64,000 nt of DNA from Brachybacterium avium (GTDB lineage: Bacteria; Actinomycetota; Actinomycetes; Actinomycetales; Dermabacteraceae), in the NCBI RefSeq assembly GCF_002216795.1, contig NZ_CP022316.1:2943205-3007204 (forward strand), written 5' to 3'. Positions 45,672 to 53,205 of this stretch are shown here, piece after piece. How positions within the stretch are numbered: the first letter of the stretch is position 1; the number at the start of each line of letters is the position of its first letter. Below the pieces are notes generated by a model. That model saw nothing but the letters and a program-made list of their open reading frames with translations. It had not been told where the DNA came from and did no database searches. Both the position numbers and the translations under genes were made by a program.

Positions 45672-46690
45672 TGGCTCGACGCCCCACCGCGCCGCGCCCC
45701 CGGCAGGGCCCCCGACGCCCAGCACCATCGGTACCTCCGCAGCGCCGACCGGTGGCGAAGGCCGCTCGGCAGCGTCCGACGGAGGCCCCACCCGCGCCCA
45801 CCACCGCTGCCCGTTCCGTCTCGTCGACCGCCTCTGCGCCGCGCTCCCGCTCGGCGTCGTCGGCGGCTCCGGCGCCCCGCTCCCGCTCCCGGTCCGTCGG
45901 CCGGCCCCGCCCGATCTCCACGGCCGGCGAGAAGCCGATGGCTGACGGGCGATCGGTCCCCGCCGACGGCCGTCTGCGAGAGCTGGTGGTGGGTCGCCCC
46001 TGGCGGCGACGTCGCCGCCTGATCCTCGCCGGCACCGCGGGCACTCTGCTGGTGCTGGTCGCCGCACTGCTCACCGTCGTCTTCCTGCCCGCCCTGCAGG
46101 TCGACGAGGTGACGGTGGACGGGACCGGATACCTCGACGAGGCAGAGATCCGTGCCGTCGCCGCGCCGCCGGCCGAGGGCAGCGTGCTGCTGCTCCCCAC
46201 CGGCGAGATCGCCGCCGAGGTGGGGGCGATGCCGGGCGTCGCCTCTGTCGAGGTCGAGCGGATCTGGCCGGACGGAGCGCGGGTGAGCATCACCGAGACC
46301 GCCCCGATCGCGGTGCTCACCAGGCTGGACGGCACCTCGGTGGTGGTCGGGGAGGATGGGCAGGAGCTGCCCGCTGCCGCAGGCGAGGGGGAGACCCTGG
46401 TCCCGCTCGCGGTCAGCAGCGGCTCCGCCGACCCCGACGGGGCGGCCGCCGCGATGAGCGAGGTCCTCGCGGAGATGCCGACGACGCTGCGCGGCGCGGT
46501 GCGGGAGGTCTCGGCCTCCACCAGGAGCGACGTCACCTTCGAGCTCGCCCTCGAGGGCGGCGGCACCAAGACGGTCGTGTGGGGCGACGCGCATGATGCG
46601 GAGCTCAAGGCCGAGGTGGTCCAGGCGCTGCTCGGCCAGCCGGGCTCCGTCATCGACGTCTCCTCCCCGGTCGCCCCCGTGACCAGATGA
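45671..46690 (+). CDS. ftsQ: cell-division protein FtsQ
   Basis: Bitopic divisome protein, 339 residues. An unusually long Arg/Pro/Ala/Ser-rich cytoplasmic N-terminus (about 115 residues) precedes one membrane helix (LILAGTAGTLLVLVAALLTVVFL) and the POTRA domain (VDEVTVDGTGYLDEAEIRAVA), then the FtsQ domain with VERIWPDGARVSITETAPIAVL. An internal ATG at 45938 (MADGRSVPADG) would give a more usual N-terminus of about 30 residues, but codon use upstream remains coding-like and the first ATG overlaps the murC stop. Confidence 0.92.
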   Translation: MARRPTAPRPRQGPRRPAPSVPPQRRPVAKAARQRPTEAPPAPTTAARSVSSTASAPRSRSASSAAPAPRSRSRSVGRPRPISTAGEKPMADGRSVPADGRLRELVVGRPWRRRRRLILAGTAGTLLVLVAALLTVVFLPALQVDEVTVDGTGYLDEAEIRAVAAPPAEGSVLLLPTGEIAAEVGAMPGVASVEVERIWPDGARVSITETAPIAVLTRLDGTSVVVGEDGQELPAAAGEGETLVPLAVSSGSADPDGAAAAMSEVLAEMPTTLRGAVREVSASTRSDVTFELALEGGGTKTVVWGDAHDAELKAEVVQALLGQPGSVIDVSSPVAPVTR

Positions 46691-46753
46691 CGCCGATCGA
46701 GGTCACCACGGTGATCTGGCCCGCGCTCGGAGGCCGACACGCGCCCTCGGTAT

Positions 46754-46782
46754 TTGCGTGCAGGTGCACCTGTCCCTAGCGT
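46754..46782 (+). promoter_or_regulatory. ftsZ promoter with a 12-base palindrome in the spacer
   Basis: TTGCGT (46754-46759), a 17-base spacer and TAGCGT (46777-46782). The spacer holds CAGGTGCACCTG (46761-46772), a perfect palindrome and so a possible repressor or activator site. Predicted leader is about 118 bases. Confidence 0.65.
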
Positions 46783-46906
46783 CAGAGGAAAGGGGAGGTG
46801 CCCCGAAGTCCGAACCTCAACTCGAGGTCCAGGGTTTCGGAAGTCCACGACCAGGTGCGACGCAGGCCCCTCTTCGCGGAGGAACGACAAGAGCAAGGAC
46901 CCAAAC

Positions 46907-48226
46907 GTGGCCGGAACCCAGATCTCACTCGCAGTCATCAAGGTCGTCGGCGTCGGCGGCGGAGGTGTCAACGCTGTCAACCGCATGATCGAGTCCGGTC
47001 TGAAGGGCGTCGAGTTCATCGCGATCAACACCGACGCCCAAGCGCTGCTGATGTCCGATGCGGATGTCAAGCTCGACGTCGGCAAGGAGATCACCCGCGG
47101 TCTCGGCGCCGGCGCCGACCCCGAGGTCGGAAAGCGGGCCGCCGAGGACCACGCCGAAGAGATCGAAGAGGTCATGCGCGGGGCGGACATGGTCTTCGTG
47201 ACCGCCGGCGAGGGCGGCGGCACCGGCACCGGCGGCGCGCCCGTGGTCGCCAAGATCGCCCGCAGCCTCGGTGCGCTGACCATCGGTGTGGTCACCCGCC
47301 CCTTCACCTTCGAGGGTCGTCGCCGCTCCACCCAGGCCGAGTCGGGCATCGCCTCGCTGCAGGCCGAGGTCGACACCCTCATCGTGATCCCCAACGACCG
47401 CCTGCTGTCCATCGCGGACAAGCAGGTCTCGATGCTCGACGCCTTCAAGAGCGCGGACCAGGTGCTGCTCTCCGGCGTCCAGGGCATCACCGACCTGATC
47501 ACCACACCGGGCCTGATCAACCTCGACTTCGCGGACGTCAAGTCCGTCATGCAGGGAGCGGGCAGCGCCCTGATGGGCATCGGCTCCGCACGCGGCGAGG
47601 ACCGAGCGCTCCAGGCCGCCGAGCTGGCGGTCTCCAGCCCGCTGCTGGAAGCCTCCATCGATGGCGCCTACGGCGTGCTGCTGTCCATCCAGGGCGGCAG
47701 CGACCTCGGCCTGTACGAGGTCTCCGAGGCGGCCCGCCTGGTCCAGGAGGCCGCCCACCCGGATGCGAACATCATCTTCGGCTCCGTCATCGACGACGCC
47801 CTGGGCGACGAGGTCCGCGTGACTGTCATCGCCGCCGGCTTCGAGGGCGGCGGTCCGGCCCCGCGCCACGACATCGCCCCGCAGCAGCGTCCCGCCCCGC
47901 GCACCGAGCAGGCTCCGGCGCCGCGCGCCGCCCAGCCTCGCCCCGCGGCCCAGGAGCAGCGCCCCGCCCAGGGCGGAGCCGCCGCCGCCCCCGGGGCCTG
48001 GGGCCTGCCGCAGCAGGCGTTCTCCCCGTCGCGGTCCAGCGCCGCGGAGCCGGAGACCGAGATCCTGGACGCCGCGGATTCCGAGGACGAGCAGGGTGCG
48101 GCGCAGGGCCAGGTCGCCCCGCAGCCCGCACCGCGGGCCCCCGAGCGGGAGCCCGCGCGCCCGCCGCACATCGAGGAGCCGCCGTCGGACGATGACGATC
48201 TCGATCTGCCGTCATTCCTCAAGTGA
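46907..48226 (+). CDS. ftsZ: cell-division protein FtsZ
   Basis: Tubulin-like GTPase that forms the Z ring. 439 residues. [12 protein letters not shown], the tubulin signature [15 protein letters not shown], the T7 loop ([11 protein letters not shown]) and a Pro/Ala/Gln-rich linker (about 315-425) lead to the C-terminal peptide [11 protein letters not shown] that binds SepF and other partners. Start: GTG at 46907 with AAGGA eight bases upstream; the longer frame from 46754 lies in the promoter and leader. Codon bias is strong, as expected for an abundant protein. Confidence 0.97.
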   Translation: MAGTQISLAVIKVVGVGGGGVNAVNRMIESGLKGVEFIAINTDAQALLMSDADVKLDVGKEITRGLGAGADPEVGKRAAEDHAEEIEEVMRGADMVFVTAGEGGGTGTGGAPVVAKIARSLGALTIGVVTRPFTFEGRRRSTQAESGIASLQAEVDTLIVIPNDRLLSIADKQVSMLDAFKSADQVLLSGVQGITDLITTPGLINLDFADVKSVMQGAGSALMGIGSARGEDRALQAAELAVSSPLLEASIDGAYGVLLSIQGGSDLGLYEVSEAARLVQEAAHPDANIIFGSVIDDALGDEVRVTVIAAGFEGGGPAPRHDIAPQQRPAPRTEQAPAPRAAQPRPAAQEQRPAQGGAAAAPGAWGLPQQAFSPSRSSAAEPETEILDAADSEDEQGAAQGQVAPQPAPRAPEREPARPPHIEEPPSDDDDLDLPSFLK

Positions 48227-48957
48227 GCTCACCTCTGACAGCACGGGCCCCGCGTCTTCGCGGGGCCCGTGCCCTGTTCACGGGGCGGGGCGGGGGAGTG
48301 AGCACCGGCGACCACGCCGGGCTGAACCTCGCCCGGCACGTCGGGGACGACGAGCAGGCCGTGGAGCGCAACCGCGCCCTGCTCGCCGAGGAGATCGGCG
48401 CGTCGGTGGTCTTCGTCGACCAGGTCCATTCCGCCGATGTCCACGTGCTGCCGGCGACGGGCAGGGTGCCGACCCTCACTGCGGATGCGATGGTCACGGA
48501 CCGGCGCGATGTCGCGCTGGCGATCATGGTGGCGGACTGTCTGCCGGTGCTGCTGTCCGATCCCGTCGCCGGTGTCGTCGCGGTCGCCCACGCCGGCCGC
48601 CAGGGTCTGCTGGCCGGTGTGCTGCAGCGCACGATCGAGGTGATGGCAGAGCTCGGCACCCGTCCGGCGGACCTGCAGGCGAGCGTCGGCCCCTCGATCT
48701 GCGGCGCCTGCTACGAGGTGCCCGCCACGATGCGCGACGATGCCGCGGCGCGGCTGCCGCAGACCTGGGCACGCACCTCCTGGGGCACACCGTCGCTGGA
48801 CCTGCGCGCCGGTGCGGTCGCGGTGCTGGCAGCGGCGGGCGTGCCCCGCGCCTCGCTCGATGCGGACCACCCGTGCACCCTGGAGGACGAACGCTTCTAC
48901 TCCTACCGCCGCGCCTCGCGCACCGGCCGGTTCGCCGGTGTGATCCGCCGCAGCTGA
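48223..48957 (+). CDS. pgeF: PgeF/YfiH family protein (laccase-domain, purine nucleoside phosphorylase-like)
   Basis: 244 residues. Family motifs: [63 protein letters not shown] with the metal-site histidine, [13 protein letters not shown] with the cysteine, and [15 protein letters not shown]. The family acts on purine nucleosides in vitro and corrects muropeptide editing errors in Escherichia coli. The start GTG overlaps the ftsZ stop (GTGA). A GTG at 48298 downstream of the hairpin is possible but would drop the conserved FTGRGGG. The PLP protein YggS, often between pgeF and sepF, is absent. Confidence 0.88.
   Translation: MSSPLTARAPRLRGARALFTGRGGGVSTGDHAGLNLARHVGDDEQAVERNRALLAEEIGASVVFVDQVHSADVHVLPATGRVPTLTADAMVTDRRDVALAIMVADCLPVLLSDPVAGVVAVAHAGRQGLLAGVLQRTIEVMAELGTRPADLQASVGPSICGACYEVPATMRDDAAARLPQTWARTSWGTPSLDLRAGAVAVLAAAGVPRASLDADHPCTLEDERFYSYRRASRTGRFAGVIRRS
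48241..48272 (+). terminator. perfect 14-base hairpin just after ftsZ, inside the pgeF reading frame
   Basis: Arms 48241-48254 and 48259-48272 with loop TCTT, fully paired and almost all G-C, starting 15 bases past the ftsZ stop. It has the form of an intrinsic terminator without a long T-run and covers codons 7-17 of pgeF. Confidence 0.75.
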
Positions 48958-49140
48958 GGCCGAGGGGCGGCGGGCGCTCACCGCGTGAGCGCCACCGCAC
49001 CGGACACGCCCACGACACGCCGGGCACCTCCCGGGGTGGAGGAAATGCCTACGGTACTTTCAGTGGGCAAGGGCTCCCGCGCACTCCCCGTGCTTCCCTG
49101 GAGCCCAGGTCAGCGTGAACAACAGACTGGGAGATCTGCG

Positions 49141-49629
49141 ATGGGAACCTGGCGCAACGCCATGGTCGCACTCGGCCTCGCCAACGAGGTCGACGACGAG
49201 TACTACGAGGACGAGCGGCTCCGCCACGACGAGGTCGCCGCATCGCCCCGCCGCACCGAGCGCGGCCCCGAGCCCGCACCCGAACGGGAGGCCCAGGTGA
49301 CCCCGATCCGTCAGCATTCGAACGTGGTCTCCATGGCCCCGGCAGTGGAGGAGTCGATGCACCGCATCACCACGATCCATCCGCGGTCCTACAACGACGC
49401 GAAGGCGATCGGCGAGTCGTTCCGCGACGGCGTGCCGGTCATCATGAACCTCTCGGACATGCAGGACGGCGACGCCAAGCGCATGGTCGACTTCTCGGCC
49501 GGTCTGGTGTTCGGTCTGCGCGGGACCATCGAACGCGTCACCTCCAAGGTGTTCCTGCTCTCGCCGGAGTTCGTCCAGGTCGACGGGGACAGCTCTGCCG
49601 ACGAGGGCAGCTTCTACAACCAGAGCTGA
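49141..49629 (+). CDS. sepF: cell-division protein SepF
   Basis: 162 residues. An N-terminal amphipathic helix region (MGTWRNAMVALGLAN), an acidic, charged linker and the SepF domain: RITTIHPRSYNDAKAIGESFRDGVPVIMNLSDMQDGDAKRMVDFSAGLVFGLRGTIERVTSKVFLLSPEFV. It anchors FtsZ to the membrane through the FtsZ C-terminal peptide. The ATG at 49141 has GGGAGAT upstream. The 183-base gap before it holds a probable promoter around TACGGT/TACTTT (49045-49060). Confidence 0.95.
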   Translation: MGTWRNAMVALGLANEVDDEYYEDERLRHDEVAASPRRTERGPEPAPEREAQVTPIRQHSNVVSMAPAVEESMHRITTIHPRSYNDAKAIGESFRDGVPVIMNLSDMQDGDAKRMVDFSAGLVFGLRGTIERVTSKVFLLSPEFVQVDGDSSADEGSFYNQS

Positions 49630-49636
49630 GCACGCC

Positions 49637-49927
49637 GTGCAGCTCATCGCGGGAATGGCGTACCTCGCACTCCTGCTCTATCTGATCGTGCTCATCGCGC
49701 GGCTGGTGCTCGAATGGATCCGGTCCTACGCGCGGGAGTACCGTCCGGCGGGGCTGGTGCTGGTGCTGTTCGAAGTCGTCTACACGCTGACCGACCCGCC
49801 CGTGAAGGGGCTCCGGCGCCTGATCCCCCCGCTGCGCATCGGCGCGGTCTCCCTCGATCTGAGCCTGATGCTGCTGTTGGTCGTCGGATGGATCCTGCTG
49901 CGCATCCTCGGCGGCCTCGCGATGTGA
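49637..49927 (+). CDS. YggT family membrane protein
   Basis: 96 residues, two hydrophobic segments (about 5-25 and 72-94) with EWIRSYAREYRP and VYTLTDPPVKGLRRLIPPLRIGAVSLDLS between them, the YggT pattern. It lies between sepF and divIVA as in most Gram-positive dcw clusters and probably helps membrane organisation at the septum or pole; the role is not settled. GTG start seven bases after sepF. Confidence 0.92.
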   Translation: MQLIAGMAYLALLLYLIVLIARLVLEWIRSYAREYRPAGLVLVLFEVVYTLTDPPVKGLRRLIPPLRIGAVSLDLSLMLLLVVGWILLRILGGLAM

Positions 49928-49962
49928 GGACTTCCCAGTTCGGGAACGTCCGCTGCATCCGC

Positions 49963-49968
49963 TAGGCT
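49963..49968 (+). promoter_or_regulatory. -10 candidate of divIVA
   Basis: TAGGCT, predicting a leader of about 47 bases. An inverted repeat TTCCC/GGGAA (49932-49936 with 49942-49946) lies upstream. Confidence 0.4.
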
Positions 49969-50021
49969 GACGACACTGCGCGCACCGCGCTTCTGACGTA
50001 AGAACTAGGAAAAGGTGACCC

Positions 50022-50771
50022 ATGGCTCTGATGCCCGAAGACCTGCAGAATCAGCGGTTCACCCCCGTTCGATTCTCCGAGGGCTACGACATGGACGAGG
50101 TGGACAACTTCCTCGACAACGACGTGGAACCTCGTCTCAAGGAACTCATCGCAGAGAACGAGCGGTTGAAGAAGGAGCTCGAGGAGGCGCACAACCGCAT
50201 CGCCGAGCTCGAGACCGGCGAGGCCGCGGCCGCCCCGGCGGCGGAGGTGTCCGCGACCGGCGAGACCGACGCGATCATCGACACCACCTCGGTCACCGAC
50301 GCCGACGAGACTGCGGACGAGCCCGGGGCCACCGCCACGGTCGACGAGGACACCACGGTCACCGCCGCCGAGCAGGACCCCGCCGCGGGCACCGCGGATG
50401 CGGCCACCGCGCAGCAGCCCGCCGTCGAGGCCGCTCCCGTGCGGGAGGCCCCGGACCAGTCCGCGGCCGGCATCATCGCCCTGGCGAACCGTCTGCACGA
50501 CGAGCACGTGAAGAACGGCGAGGATGAGCGTGACCGCCTGATCACCGAGGCCAACGACGAGCATAAGCGGATCGTGGGCGAGGCCGAGGAGAAGTCCCGC
50601 CTGACCCTCACCGAGCTGCAGGAGAAGAAGGCCGAGCTCGACAAGACCATCGAGGGCCTGCGCAACTTCGAGCGCGACTACCGCAACCGTCTGCGCAACT
50701 ACCTGGAGAACCAGCTCCGCGATCTCGACACCAGCGAGACGCAGGACAAGCAGGCGAACTTCGGTCTGTGA
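50022..50771 (+). CDS. divIVA: DivIVA/Wag31-type polar growth protein
   Basis: 249 residues. The N-terminal membrane-binding domain (PEDLQNQRFTPVRFSEGYDMDEVDNFLDN) and a coiled coil are followed by an acidic Ala/Thr/Glu/Asp-rich linker (about 66-148) and a long C-terminal coiled coil (HDEHVKNGEDERDRLITEANDEHKR onward). It marks negatively curved membrane at poles and septa and directs wall synthesis. AAAAGGTG precedes the ATG; its stop overlaps lspA (GTGA). Confidence 0.96.
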   Translation: MALMPEDLQNQRFTPVRFSEGYDMDEVDNFLDNDVEPRLKELIAENERLKKELEEAHNRIAELETGEAAAAPAAEVSATGETDAIIDTTSVTDADETADEPGATATVDEDTTVTAAEQDPAAGTADAATAQQPAVEAAPVREAPDQSAAGIIALANRLHDEHVKNGEDERDRLITEANDEHKRIVGEAEEKSRLTLTELQEKKAELDKTIEGLRNFERDYRNRLRNYLENQLRDLDTSETQDKQANFGL

Positions 50772-51373
50772 ACAGCGCTTCCACCGAGTCGACGAGCGCC
50801 GGGCCCCAGAGGTCCGGCGCTCGTCGCCGTCTGAGCCGAGGCCGGGTCCTGGGGATCATCGCGGTGATCGCCGTGGTGCTCGCAGTGATCGATCAGATCT
50901 CCAAGAACTGGGCCGAGGCGAACCTGGAGGAGCTGGTGCCCCAGCCCTTCATCGGCGAGATCCTGCAGCTGACCCTGCTGTACAACACCGGCGCGGCCTG
51001 GGGGATGGGGTCCGAGATCACCCCGGTGGTCACCGGCCTGCAGCTGGCGATCGTGGTCGGCGTGATCGTGTTCGCGCTCAAGGCGGTCCGCTCCTGGGGA
51101 TACGCCGTCGCGCTCGGCCTCATCCTGGGCGGCGCGCTGGGCAACATCCATGACCGGATGCTTCGCGACCCCTCGCCCTTCCACGGCGCCGTCGTCGACT
51201 TCCTCGAGCTGCCGAACTGGCCGGTCTTCAACGTCGCCGACATGGCGGTGGTGGGCGGTGCGATCCTGATCATCGCCCTGGGCCTGTTCGGCGTCGCCGC
51301 GGATCCCGCCGCGGACGCTCCGGCAGCGGAGTCCCCGGGGAGCCCGGATGCGACTCCGGAGGAGCCGCGGTGA
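50768..51373 (+). CDS. lspA: lipoprotein signal peptidase
   Basis: Aspartic membrane protease that removes lipoprotein signal peptides. 201 residues with four membrane helices. The catalytic aspartates are D144 (GAVVDFLELP) and D158 (FNVADMAVVGG); YNTGAAWGMG and GGALGNIHDRM are also conserved. The C-terminal tail is acidic and Ala/Pro-rich. The lipoprotein encoded at 56561 is a likely client. GTG start overlaps divIVA; its stop overlaps the next gene. Confidence 0.96.
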   Translation: MNSASTESTSAGPQRSGARRRLSRGRVLGIIAVIAVVLAVIDQISKNWAEANLEELVPQPFIGEILQLTLLYNTGAAWGMGSEITPVVTGLQLAIVVGVIVFALKAVRSWGYAVALGLILGGALGNIHDRMLRDPSPFHGAVVDFLELPNWPVFNVADMAVVGGAILIIALGLFGVAADPAADAPAAESPGSPDATPEEPR

Positions 51374-52296
51374 ACGCCTCACGCACCCTGATGGTGCCCG
51401 AGGGGCTCGCCGGAGAACGGGTCGACGTGGGCATCTCGCGGATGCTGGGGCTCTCCCGCACCCGCGCCGCAGAGCTCGTGATGGCGGGCCATGTGCTGAT
51501 CGACGGGCACGCCCCGGCCCGCTCCACCCGGCTCGAGCCCGGGGCGATGGTGTTCGTCGAACTGCCCGAGGAGAAGCCGGCGGTGCAGGTGCGCCCCCAG
51601 ATCGCCGAGGGCATGAGCCTGATCCATCAGGACGAGGACATCGTGGTGATCGACAAGCCCGTGGGCGTGGCCGCGCATCCCAGTGCCGGCTGGTCCGGGC
51701 CGACCGTGCTGGGCCACCTGGCCGCCGCAGGCGTCGGGATCAGCACCACCGGCGACCAGGAGCGCCAGGGCATCGTCAGCCGCCTGGACGTGGGCACCAG
51801 CGGGCTGATGGTCGTCGCCCGCACCGAGCGCGCCTACACCACCCTCAAGGACGCCTTCCGCGCTCGCGAGGTCGGCAAGGTCTACCACGCCATCTGCCAG
51901 GGCACCCCCGACCAGCCGCGCGGCACCATCGAGGCGCCGATCGGCCGCTCCCCGCAGCATGACTACAAATTCGCGGTGCGCAACGACGGCAAGCACTCGG
52001 TCACCCACTACGAGACCCTCGAGGACCTCCAGGGCGCGACCCTGCTGAAGATCGGTCTGGAGACCGGCCGCACCCACCAGATCCGCGTGCACCTGTCGGC
52101 GCTGCACCATCCGCTGGTGGGCGACCCGCTGTACGGAGCGGATCCGACGCTCGCGGCGCGGGTGGGCCTGATCCGCCAGTGGCTGCACGCGATGGAGCTG
52201 ACCTTCATCCATCCGGTGTCCGGGCACGAGGTCACCTACCGCTCGCAGTACCCCGCAGATCTGCAGCAGGCGCTGGAGGCGCTGCGCGGCCCCTGA
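51370..52296 (+). CDS. RluA-family pseudouridine synthase
   Basis: 308 residues. An N-terminal S4 RNA-binding domain (ERVDVGISRMLGLSRTRAAELVMAGHVLIDG) precedes the catalytic domain with HQDEDIVVIDKPVGVAAHP, the catalytic D140 in SRLDVGTSGLMVVA, and GRTHQIRVHLSALHHPLVGDPLYG. RluD-type members modify helix 69 of 23S rRNA; the target here is not proven. The lspA-rluA pair is conserved in Gram-positives. GTG start overlaps lspA. Confidence 0.94.
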   Translation: MNASRTLMVPEGLAGERVDVGISRMLGLSRTRAAELVMAGHVLIDGHAPARSTRLEPGAMVFVELPEEKPAVQVRPQIAEGMSLIHQDEDIVVIDKPVGVAAHPSAGWSGPTVLGHLAAAGVGISTTGDQERQGIVSRLDVGTSGLMVVARTERAYTTLKDAFRAREVGKVYHAICQGTPDQPRGTIEAPIGRSPQHDYKFAVRNDGKHSVTHYETLEDLQGATLLKIGLETGRTHQIRVHLSALHHPLVGDPLYGADPTLAARVGLIRQWLHAMELTFIHPVSGHEVTYRSQYPADLQQALEALRGP

Positions 52297-52325
52297 GCCG
52301 GTCACGGTGCCGGTGTCACCCGCGA

Positions 52326-52331
52326 TAGCGT
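52326..52331 (+). promoter_or_regulatory. -10 element of a probable leaderless hypothetical-gene transcript
   Basis: TAGCGT ends six bases before the ATG at 52338. Confidence 0.5.
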
Positions 52332-52337
52332 CAGGGC

Positions 52338-53069
52338 ATGAACGATGAGCAGATCTCCGGCGCACTGGCCCCCACCCGTGATGCGGCCCTGGCACGCCCC
52401 GATTTCCCCTTCGCGCGCATCGCGCATCGGCTGGGAGTGGACCCCGCCGAGGCGGAGGTCGTCCTGCGCGACGACGAGAAGACGCGGGCGGCGCTGACGC
52501 GTTCGATCCACGAGTTCCTGGCGGCCGACGACGATCGGCGGGCCGGTCGCATGCCGGCCACCGCGCTCGCCCTGGACCCGGACTTCCCGACCGGAGTGGG
52601 CATGGCGCTGGTGGGCGCGGCGGTGCTCTGGGACGCTCACGATCTCGTGCCGCGCGTCGCGCTGCGGGTCGCGAAGGACCACTACGAGGACGGTGCCGAC
52701 GAGCTCGCCGCGAGCTACCTCGCACTGGTCCAGGAGGGGATCGATCCCGGGCAGGACAGCGCCGACGACGCGATCGCCTGGGCCGCCCAGTCACTGCTGG
52801 TCTCCGTGCTGCAGCGCTCCGGCAGCCCCGCCCAGGCCGATGAGATCGCCCGCGACCTCGCCGCCCACGCGATCCCGATCGACCTGTGGCGGGGCGACGA
52901 CCCGACCCTGCCGGACGATTCGCTGTCCTGGCACGGCGGTGCCTTCGTGGGCGGGATCCCGCCCCGCCGTGACGAGCGCTCGCTCAGCTTCGAGGACGTC
53001 CACGACTTCATGAACACCCTGCTGGCGGACATGCGCCGTGAGCAGGAGGCGGAGGACGGCGCAGACTGA
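52338..53069 (+). CDS. hypothetical protein
   Basis: 243 residues, no domain recognised. It is acidic, Ala-rich and mostly helical by composition, with no signal peptide or membrane segment. A DDEKTRAALTRSIHEFLAADDDRRAGR stretch and a middle SYLALVQEGIDPGQDSADDAIAWAAQSLLVSVLQ resemble helical repeat packing, but no repeat unit could be set. Codon use is that of a real gene and a -10 box supports the start. It stands between the pseudouridine synthase and the mannosidase, after which the gene order of the dcw region is broken. Confidence 0.75.
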   Translation: MNDEQISGALAPTRDAALARPDFPFARIAHRLGVDPAEAEVVLRDDEKTRAALTRSIHEFLAADDDRRAGRMPATALALDPDFPTGVGMALVGAAVLWDAHDLVPRVALRVAKDHYEDGADELAASYLALVQEGIDPGQDSADDAIAWAAQSLLVSVLQRSGSPAQADEIARDLAAHAIPIDLWRGDDPTLPDDSLSWHGGAFVGGIPPRRDERSLSFEDVHDFMNTLLADMRREQEAEDGAD

Positions 53070-53129
53070 GCCGCCCGGTGCAGCCCAGGGCGGCGACGGG
53101 GCGGGCAGCGTCCGGCTCCGCGACGATGC

Positions 53130-53150
53130 TACGCTTGCTAAACCGCTTTA
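53130..53150 (+). promoter_or_regulatory. mannosidase promoter with LacI-type operator
   Basis: TACGCT (53130-53135) as -10, then TAAACCGCTTTA (53139-53150), a palindrome TAAA-N4-TTTA with central CG as in LacI-family sites. The operator would cover the transcription start. Confidence 0.65.
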
Positions 53151-53205
53151 TGCCCGGTCAGCGGGCGCCATCGGCGCTCTGGCAACGCTCATCGAGGAGC
53201 CCCCC

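Noticed and set aside
48223..48957. A true multicopper laccase
   Set aside because: The laccase-domain name comes from early reports; the motifs are those of PgeF/YfiH with a single His/Cys/His metal site, not the multicopper motifs.
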